This document shows positions 59,073 through 64,000 of a stretch of DNA of 64,000 bases, in pieces; within the stretch, counting starts at the first letter, position 1; every line of letters begins with the position of its first letter. The notes below the pieces were generated by a model. The model did no database searches. It was not told the origin of the DNA and was given only the letters and a program-made list of their open reading frames with translations. Source of the stretch: Yoonia sp. F2084L (GTDB lineage: Bacteria; Pseudomonadota; Alphaproteobacteria; Rhodobacterales; Rhodobacteraceae); contig NZ_JALKAH010000003.1 in the NCBI RefSeq assembly GCF_023015625.1, positions 535,882 to 599,881 of the forward strand, read 5' to 3'. A program made the translations under genes and the position numbers.

Positions 59073-59255
59073 ATGTCAGCGACGAATATCAGCATCTTGA
59101 AGGAACACATCGATCACAACGTTCGTGATGATGAATGCAACAGATCCACAAAGGCGCGCCCTTCCATGAGTTCGGGCTCATCTCGCTTTCCAAGCGTTGA
59201 GAGTGTTCTTGATGACATTGATAGGCTTTTGGTAAAGCGTACACGTGTTGCCTAG
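59073..59255 (+). CDS. Possible 60-residue protein, unknown
   Basis: A short polar protein (MSATNISILKEHIDHNVRDD, then a Ser-rich stretch and SVESVLDDIDRLLVKRTRVA). GGAAG lies seven bases before the ATG, and the CTCATT motif is about 80 bases upstream. No family recognised. The codon use is unremarkable, so it may be real, but the evidence is thin. Confidence 0.4.
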   Translation: MSATNISILKEHIDHNVRDDECNRSTKARPSMSSGSSRFPSVESVLDDIDRLLVKRTRVA

Positions 59256-59291
59256 TCATGAGCGAAGCCGTTAGAAAAGTATCACCCTGAA

Positions 59292-59828
59292 ATGCGTCAT
59301 GTTTTGAAATCTATGTTGTTTGCATCTGTTACAGCATTGATGCCTGTCAGCGCTGCTGCTGATATCGTTGAACTGTCACAGGGGCAGTTGCGCCAGTTGG
59401 TTCTGGAACAGCAAGTTCTGGGGTCCGAGGCTGTATCATCAAAGGCCATGTCTGACTTTGGCGGGGCTGTCATTGATGTCCGTGGCTTTCTTTCAGACGG
59501 CAGAATGACATACCGCCTGCTATTACAGCGCGACGACGGATCAGTGGTCGAACTTCTGTATAATGGACCTGACGGGCGGCGCGTGTCCCACAACAGCCAA
59601 ACCGGTAAAGAGGTCTCGTCCGAAGCCCGGTCCAACAATGGCAACTCTGGTAACAACGGTAATTCCGGGAACAACGGCAACTCGGGCAATAACGGTAATA
59701 ACGGTAATAACGGTAATTCTGGCAACAACGGCAACTCTGGCAATGCCGGGAACAACGGGAACTCTGGCAATTCTGGAGGCCGCGGTAATTCTGGACGTGG
59801 CGGGGGCAATAGTGGGCGCGGAAACTAA
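59292..59828 (+). CDS. Secreted PepSY-like protein with long Asn/Gly repeat tail
   Basis: A 178-residue exported protein with signal peptide MRHVLKSMLFASVTALMPVSAAA. A domain of about 85 residues (VIDVRGFLSDGRMTYRLLLQ, DGSVVELLYNGPDGRRVSHN) resembles a PepSY-like fold. The C-terminal 65 residues are almost only N, G and S (repeats of NNGNSG), ending in R/G-rich NSGRGGGNSGRGN. It lies 49 bases upstream of the response regulator gene, so it may be the sensor-associated protein or target of that system. Confidence 0.78.
   Translation: MRHVLKSMLFASVTALMPVSAAADIVELSQGQLRQLVLEQQVLGSEAVSSKAMSDFGGAVIDVRGFLSDGRMTYRLLLQRDDGSVVELLYNGPDGRRVSHNSQTGKEVSSEARSNNGNSGNNGNSGNNGNSGNNGNNGNNGNSGNNGNSGNAGNNGNSGNSGGRGNSGRGGGNSGRGN
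59631..59790 (+). repeat. Tandem repeat encoding NNGNSG units
   Basis: Roughly 160 bases of imperfect 9- and 18-base units (aacaacggcaactctgg and close variants) within the 3' end of the 59292 gene. Third-base variation between units suggests that selection holds the Asn/Gly/Ser protein sequence. Such arrays can change length by slippage in multiples of 9 without breaking the frame. Confidence 0.85.
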
Positions 59829-59877
59829 GGCTGCTTTCGGCCCAAGTTTCGCCACCTTGACAAGCTAGATGATCGCC

Positions 59878-60540
59878 ATGCGTATACTGGTTGCCGAAGA
59901 TGATATTGAACTTGCTGATCAGGTCAAACACGCCCTGACCACGGAAGGTCACGCCGTTGATCTGGTTTGTGACGGTGAAGAGGCCAAGTTTCTTGGCGAA
60001 ACCGAACCTTATGACCTTATCGTTTTGGATCTGGGGCTGCCAAAACAAGACGGCATCAGTGTTCTGAAAGCTTGGCGTAACGAAGGCAGCAACATTCCCA
60101 TTCTTATCCTGACGGCACGCGACGGATGGGCCGACCGCGTTGACGGGCTTGATGCTGGCGCAGATGACTATCTGACCAAGCCATTTCACATCCCGGAATT
60201 GATCGCACGTTCACGTGCATTGCTGCGGCGAAACTCGGCTCAGCGCAATCCTGTGTTCCGGAAAGACGGCGTTACTTTTGATACCAGAAGTGGCCGCGTT
60301 AGCCTTGATGGGATCCCTGTCACGCTCACCGCACCAGAAACGGCTGTGCTGTCTTATCTTTTTCACAACGCAAATCGTCCGATTACAAGTGCGGAGCTGT
60401 CCGAGCACATCTACGAATATGGGGATGATCGGGATTCGAACACAATTGCGGTTTTCGTGACGCGCCTGCGCAAGAAGCTGGGAACCGGGCTGATTGAAAC
60501 AGAACGTGGTCGCGGGTATTCGATCCAAATCGTCGCGTGA
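59878..60540 (+). CDS. OmpR/PhoP-family response regulator
   Basis: A 220-residue regulator: receiver domain (MRILVAEDDIELADQVKHAL, phospho-Asp in LIVLDLGLPKQDG about residue 51, LTARDGWADRVDGLDAGADDYLTKPF) and winged-helix output domain (ITSAELSEHIYEYGDDRDSN, FVTRLRKKLG, ETERGRGYSIQIV). ATG 59878 starts at the conserved N-terminus; ATG 59869 adds three residues. The stop overlaps the kinase start. It resembles PhoP/QseB-type regulators. Confidence 0.93.
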   Translation: MRILVAEDDIELADQVKHALTTEGHAVDLVCDGEEAKFLGETEPYDLIVLDLGLPKQDGISVLKAWRNEGSNIPILILTARDGWADRVDGLDAGADDYLTKPFHIPELIARSRALLRRNSAQRNPVFRKDGVTFDTRSGRVSLDGIPVTLTAPETAVLSYLFHNANRPITSAELSEHIYEYGDDRDSNTIAVFVTRLRKKLGTGLIETERGRGYSIQIVA

Positions 60541-61871
60541 GGTCACTACGGCAAAGGGCTGTTGCAGGCGGCGCCATATGGGCCACTGTCGTTGTTCTGG
60601 CGGGAACCAATGCGGTTGGGAACTACCTGGAAAGCCTGACACTATCGCGGTTCGATGAACAGTTGGACGCAAGGTATACGCAAGCGGTTGTCGCCCTTGC
60701 GAATACGGGCGGTGACATTGACGCCATGCAGGATCAGCTGAACGATCCTGTCTACCAGCGTTCATTTTCGGGCAACTACTGGCAGGCCACCAGCGACGAC
60801 GGGCGTATTGTTGTTTCACGTTCCTTGGCGGATGCGCTATTGTCCTTGCCCGAAATACCTGACGGCGACACGATCCTCCAACAAATTGATGGCCCAGCAG
60901 ACCAAAGGTTACGGGCGATCTCAAGGCAGGCGGCGATCGACGATGGTACGGTTTGGTTGCTCACAGTCGCATCGTCGACAGAAACCTTAGAGGCTGATCA
61001 GGCGGAGCTACGGCGAAGGCTGATTGTATCCTTTGCGCTGGTTGGCTTGCTGGCGACGGCGGGTGCACTGCTATTGGTCTTGTTCACGCTTCGGCCCTTG
61101 GCGCAGTTACGCAAAGACGTCATTGCGCGAAAAGATCACAAAGAGGATCTGCCCGTCGACAACTATCCGCAAGAGGTGCAACCACTTGTCGCTGATATCA
61201 ACGATTTGCTGGAACGAAACAGAGATATTCTGGCGCGATCCCGGCGGCAGACAGTAGATCTTGCCCATGCGCTAAAGACGCCGTCGGCGGTGTTGCGCAA
61301 TGAGTTGTTTGAGTTGGAAAAAGAGGGCGTCAGAGTACAAAAGGGCATTAATGCTCTTGACCGATTGGATGCCCAACTCAAGCGTTCGTTTTCCCGGATG
61401 AAAGCATCACAGGGAAACTCGTTGGAAGGGACCTCAACAAATCTGGATGTCAGTCTGGCTCGGCTGGGGCGGGCCTTTACCGCCCTTGCGAGGAACAAGG
61501 AACGAGAGTTGGTCGTCGATGTCGCATCCGACCTACATGCGAAGATCAATCAAATCGACTTTGAAGAAATCATTGGGAACCTGCTTGATAACGCACTGAA
61601 ATGGTCTGCCAGTCAAATTAGACTAAGCGCGACACCATCGGATGAGTGGATTCTGGTTCAAGTCGAGGATGATGGCCCCGGCATGGGGGACGACATTGGC
61701 GACCGGCCTTTTGTCAGCGGCCAACGTTTGGATGAATCGAAACCGGGTACGGGGCTGGGCTTAGCGATCGCCTCCGATCTAGTGGCTGCTTATCAGGGAA
61801 AAATCGAAATCACGCGATCTGAGAGTATGGGCGGTGCGATGGTTGTCGTGGCCTTGCGGCGATCAGTCTAA
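60537..61871 (+). CDS. PhoQ-like sensor histidine kinase
   Basis: A 444-residue kinase with two membrane spans (AIWATVVVLAGTNAVGNYL and LIVSFALVGLLATAGALLLVLF) flanking a periplasmic domain of about 130 residues with several acidic patches, HAMP-like linker, H-box TVDLAHALKTPSAVLRNE (His about residue 243), N-box IIGNLLDNALKWSA and VEDDGPGMGDD, GTGLGLAIASDL. The start is GTG 60537, overlapping the regulator stop. The acidic periplasmic domain could bind cations, as PhoQ does (inference). Confidence 0.92.
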   Translation: MRSLRQRAVAGGAIWATVVVLAGTNAVGNYLESLTLSRFDEQLDARYTQAVVALANTGGDIDAMQDQLNDPVYQRSFSGNYWQATSDDGRIVVSRSLADALLSLPEIPDGDTILQQIDGPADQRLRAISRQAAIDDGTVWLLTVASSTETLEADQAELRRRLIVSFALVGLLATAGALLLVLFTLRPLAQLRKDVIARKDHKEDLPVDNYPQEVQPLVADINDLLERNRDILARSRRQTVDLAHALKTPSAVLRNELFELEKEGVRVQKGINALDRLDAQLKRSFSRMKASQGNSLEGTSTNLDVSLARLGRAFTALARNKERELVVDVASDLHAKINQIDFEEIIGNLLDNALKWSASQIRLSATPSDEWILVQVEDDGPGMGDDIGDRPFVSGQRLDESKPGTGLGLAIASDLVAAYQGKIEITRSESMGGAMVVVALRRSV

Positions 61872-61920
61872 ATGCAGCGCCTTCGGGGACTAACCCGAAA
61901 ATAGCGCCGTAAGACTGATC
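61861..61920 (+). terminator. Nested dyad at the end of the kinase gene
   Basis: GATCAGTCT (61861-61869) and AGACTGATC (61912-61920) are perfect complements enclosing a second hairpin TTCGGG-GACTAA-CCCGAA (61882-61899). The kinase stop codon lies just inside the left outer arm. There is no T-run; it may stabilise the 3' end or terminate weakly. Confidence 0.45.
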
Positions 61921-62030
61921 CCAGCCCGCCACCCGCTGACCCCCCCAACTAGCAGTTTCCCAGCGTGTGATTTGTCCCAAGATTTCTCCGGCCGGATTAC
62001 ACTTTCGTCTAGTTAACGCAACATGAACGT

Positions 62031-62051
62031 CTCATTTTCGAGTGGTTCATT
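62031..62051 (+). promoter_or_regulatory. Second copy of CTCATT-N7-GGTTCATT motif
   Basis: CTCATT (62031-62036) and GGTTCATT (62044-62051), the same bases and spacing as at 58972-58992, lie 69 bases before the small membrane protein gene. The two copies flank the 59.3-61.9 kb gene set. Confidence 0.5.
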
Positions 62052-62119
62052 CGGCCTGTGCCAAACAAAGCGAAAGACGGCATTCCCATACAGAATCGCT
62101 TCCCCGATGAGAGAGAAAA

Positions 62120-62341
62120 ATGAACTTAATGACGCCCTCGCAGTCTTCGTCCGCATCAATGATACCTCACAGTGATACTCGACTGATTGCCGCCCTGGGC
62201 TGGGCTGTCCTTTGCGCCGCGGCACTTGCGCTGACCGTACTGATCCTTGGCTATGGGCTGTTCGCGGCGCTCATCGCTTATAGTTTTGGCGGATCAACCG
62301 CACTTTTGATATTTGCCGGCCTCATGGCATCGCGATCCTAA
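62120..62341 (+). CDS. Small two-span membrane protein
   Basis: A 73-residue protein with two hydrophobic segments (LIAALGWAVLCAAALALTVL and YGLFAALIAYSFGGSTALLIF) after a Ser-rich N-terminus. GAGAGA lies a few bases before ATG 62120. Not recognised. The upstream 21-bp motif shared with the region before the 59.3 kb gene suggests joint control with the two-component system. Confidence 0.6.
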   Translation: MNLMTPSQSSSASMIPHSDTRLIAALGWAVLCAAALALTVLILGYGLFAALIAYSFGGSTALLIFAGLMASRS

Positions 62342-62682
62342 CCCGGCGCGGTCGAAACTGGTTGTCGCGCGCCCCAAAGTTGGTCTTGCGGATGTCAGTT
62401 GGCACCACCAGATCTATTGCGACTTTGTTCTGGAAAACGGCTGGCCGCCTTATTGCCCTTCAATAATGGGAGTCTCAAGAGGCGGGCTACCTATGCCCCA
62501 TTTTTCTTGTTCATCCAAAATGGAGGTACATCACCCGCCATCATGCAGCCATGACTTGCGGCTCCGCGCCACTCGATGATCTGCCGCAATCTCCGGGCAC
62601 GCAACGTCTCTTTGCCAGAAGCTAACACTCGTATTGAGGGGCGTCTGCCGTTGCTGATCAAAGCCCTTGCCGTTGAACGTCA
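62342..62682. other. Gene-free flank left of the insertion element
   Basis: About 340 bases with short open frames on both strands but no ribosome site or recognisable product. It is the target region of the insertion element at 62683; with its right flank outside the window, a disrupted gene cannot be reconstructed. Confidence 0.45.
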
Positions 62683-62709
62683 TGAACCGCGCCGGGTTTG
62701 CCGGAGGCT
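62683..62709 (+). repeat. Left inverted repeat of the IS3 element
   Basis: Begins tgaaccgcgccgggtttgcc and continues ggaggct; exact complement of 63974-64000. Confidence 0.92.
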
Positions 62710-62735
62710 CCAACTCATGAGTAGGATGGAGCATC

Positions 62736-63062
62736 ATGACAAAGACAACGAACAAGTATTCACCAGAAGTCCGCGAACGCGCTGTACGGATGGTATTGGA
62801 TGGCGCCGGGCAGCATGAAAGCCGTTGGGCGGCGATTGTGTCGATTTCCTCGAAGATCGGCTGCGCGCCGCAGACGCTGAACGAATGGGTTAAGAAGGTC
62901 GAGGTTGATACTGGCCAGCGCGGCGGCCTAGCGACCGAGCAGGCCGAGAAGATGAAGGCGCTTGAGCGCGAAGTTCGCGAACTGAAGCAGGCCAATGAGA
63001 TCCTTCGCAAGGCTTCCGCATATTTTGCCCAGGCGGAGCTCGACCGCCCACTGAAACGATGA
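62736..63062 (+). CDS. IS3-family transposase OrfA
   Basis: A 108-residue DNA-binding protein: helix-turn-helix [20 protein letters not shown] and [20 protein letters not shown], then a leucine-zipper-like helix [21 protein letters not shown] used for multimerisation. It overlaps orfB by four bases (ATGA at 63059). A fused OrfAB made by -1 frameshifting is usual in this family; I see ctgaaacg before the overlap but no strong A-run slippery site. Confidence 0.93.
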   Translation: MTKTTNKYSPEVRERAVRMVLDGAGQHESRWAAIVSISSKIGCAPQTLNEWVKKVEVDTGQRGGLATEQAEKMKALEREVRELKQANEILRKASAYFAQAELDRPLKR

Positions 63063-63961
63063 TCCAGTTCATAGAAGATCACCGGGCTGTATATGGGGTC
63101 GAGCCAATCTGCCGTGTGCTGCCGATTGCCCCTGCCACCTTCTATGATCATTTGGCCAAGCGTGCCGATCCCTCGCGCTGTTCCGATCGCGCCAAGCGTG
63201 ACGGAGACCTGAAGCCCGAAATCGCGCGTGTCTTTCAGGAAAACCTGAGCGTCTATGGCGTGCGGAAAGTCTGGCACCAGATGCGACGGGAAGGATTTGA
63301 CATAGCGCGCTGTACAGTTGCCAGACTGATGAAAGACATTGGCATCGAAGGTGTTGTGCGCGGCAAGAAGCCGAAGACGACGATCCCGGACAAGGCGCTG
63401 CCATGTCCGCTGGACAAGGTGAACCGCCAGTTCCATGCGCCCGCGCCAAACGTGCTCTGGGTCAGCGACTTCACCTATGTCGCGACGTGGCAGGGATTTA
63501 TTTACGTCGCCTTCGTCATCGACGTCTTTGCCCGCCGCATCGTTGGCTGGCGTGTCAGTCGCACGGCGACCGCAGGCTTCGTTCTGGATGCTTTGGAGCA
63601 AGCCATTCATCAACGCAGACCGGTCCAGGATCAACTGGTGCATCACTCGGATCGCGGATCGCAATATCTGTCGATCAAATACACCGAACGGCTGGCAGAG
63701 GCGAAGATCGCCCCGTCTGTCGGTAGCGTTGGGGACTCCTATGACAACGCTCTGGCGGAAACGATCAATGGCCTGTTCAAGGCCGAGGTCATCCACAGGC
63801 GTGGGCCATGGCGCAGCTTCGATGCCGTGGAATATGCCACTTTGGAATGGGTCGATTGGTTCAACAACCGGCGCTTGCTGGAACCCATCGGGAATATCCC
63901 GCCTGCAGAAGCCGAGGCAAACTTCTACGCGGCTCTGGAAAGATCAGACATGGCCGCGTAA
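63059..63961 (+). CDS. IS3-family transposase OrfB (DDE integrase)
   Basis: A 300-residue catalytic subunit of the retroviral-integrase fold. The N-terminal HTH_21-like part contains [20 protein letters not shown] and [18 protein letters not shown]. The DDE triad is in [11 protein letters not shown] (Asp about 137), [14 protein letters not shown] (Asp about 197) and [17 protein letters not shown] (Glu about 234). Full length with no frameshift. The stop lies 13 bases before the right inverted repeat. Confidence 0.95.
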   Translation: MIQFIEDHRAVYGVEPICRVLPIAPATFYDHLAKRADPSRCSDRAKRDGDLKPEIARVFQENLSVYGVRKVWHQMRREGFDIARCTVARLMKDIGIEGVVRGKKPKTTIPDKALPCPLDKVNRQFHAPAPNVLWVSDFTYVATWQGFIYVAFVIDVFARRIVGWRVSRTATAGFVLDALEQAIHQRRPVQDQLVHHSDRGSQYLSIKYTERLAEAKIAPSVGSVGDSYDNALAETINGLFKAEVIHRRGPWRSFDAVEYATLEWVDWFNNRRLLEPIGNIPPAEAEANFYAALERSDMAA

Positions 63962-63973
63962 CTAAGACAAATC

Positions 63974-64000
63974 AGCCTCCGGCAAACCCGGCGCGGTTCA
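63974..64000 (-). repeat. Right inverted repeat of the IS3 element
   Basis: Ends ggcaaacccggcgcggttca on the last base of the window; perfect 27-bp complement of the left end. Confidence 0.92.

Larger units (their letters stand above)
62683..64000 (+). mobile_element. Complete IS3-family insertion sequence (IS51-like)
   Basis: A 1,318-bp element bounded by perfect 27-bp inverted repeats (62683-62709 and 63974-64000) that begin TG and end CA, the usual IS3-family termini. It carries orfA and orfB with the catalytic DDE triad. Both reading frames are intact, so it may still move. The right flank is outside the window, so a target duplication cannot be checked; the left flank ends gaacgtca. Confidence 0.92.

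Noticed and set aside
59631..59790. Possible CRISPR-like array because of short regular repeats
   Set aside because: The repeats are contiguous, in frame and encode Asn/Gly/Ser; there are no unique spacers and no cas genes.
62313..62579. 88-codon frame left of the insertion element
   Set aside because: No ribosome site, overlaps the end of the small membrane protein gene in another frame, and no recognisable protein features.
62531..63796. Long 421-codon open frame on the minus strand across the insertion element
   Set aside because: It is antisense to intact orfA and orfB, has no family resemblance and crosses the left inverted repeat; a GC-rich shadow frame.

Overview
The window reads as one contiguous chromosome segment of a marine alphaproteobacterium of the Roseobacter group (Rhodobacteraceae), probably close to Loktanella/Yoonia. 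The evidence is the aerobic cobalamin methyltransferase operon, a complete beta-hydroxyaspartate cycle operon, membrane urate hydroxylase PuuD, a two-domain ALDH16-type dehydrogenase, GC-rich codon use, and short intergenic elements I associate with this family. Genus placement is inference. I see no rRNA, tRNA, CRISPR array or prophage.

Layout. 1-3.7 kb: end of a cobalamin operon (cobL fragment, cobI, cbiG-cobJ fusion, cobM). 3.8-6.1 kb: a small unknown protein, a PatB/MalY-type C-S lyase, and a regulator/membrane-protein pair behind a promoter carrying two dyads. 6.1-8.5 kb: three tandem peptide deformylase paralogues (the third lacks catalytic residues) and fmt. 8.7-9.5 kb: an L,D-transpeptidase lipoprotein. 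9.6-17.0 kb: seven co-directional, mostly uncharacterised genes built round a TelA-like coiled-coil protein and an AAA+ ATPase. 17.0-22.1 kb: ALDH16, deoC, an AraC regulator and rpe. 22.1-25.2 kb: a DUF4173 membrane protein with a two-component system.

25.2-36.2 kb is the metabolic core. PuuD, a PuuE-OHCU decarboxylase fusion, AllA and an NCS2 permease take up and oxidise urate to glyoxylate and urea. Next to them, bhcABCD with its regulator bhcR convert glyoxylate plus glycine to oxaloacetate. HIU hydrolase and allantoate hydrolysis enzymes are not in the window.

36.6-43.1 kb: an acyl-CoA dehydrogenase / ADP-forming acyl-CoA synthetase / enoyl-CoA hydratase operon, an orphan iron-type ABC permease and a DsbA-like protein. 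43.1-49.5 kb: metal homeostasis (CueR-type promoter, copA, cueR, an ArsR regulator, a PF03773 permease) and a di-haem cytochrome. 49.5-52.5 kb: an E1-like ThiF / GNAT / nitroreductase cassette of unknown product. 52.8-57.7 kb: a flavin monooxygenase and a giant DUF2339 membrane protein whose promoter is bracketed by two identical dyads. 58.1-62.3 kb: two Asn/Gly-rich secreted proteins, a second two-component system and a shared 21-bp regulatory motif. 62.7-64.0 kb: a complete IS3-family element whose right inverted repeat ends on the last base of the window.

Functions rest on motif and family recognition by eye. Promoters, operators and hairpins were found by reading the DNA and are candidates.
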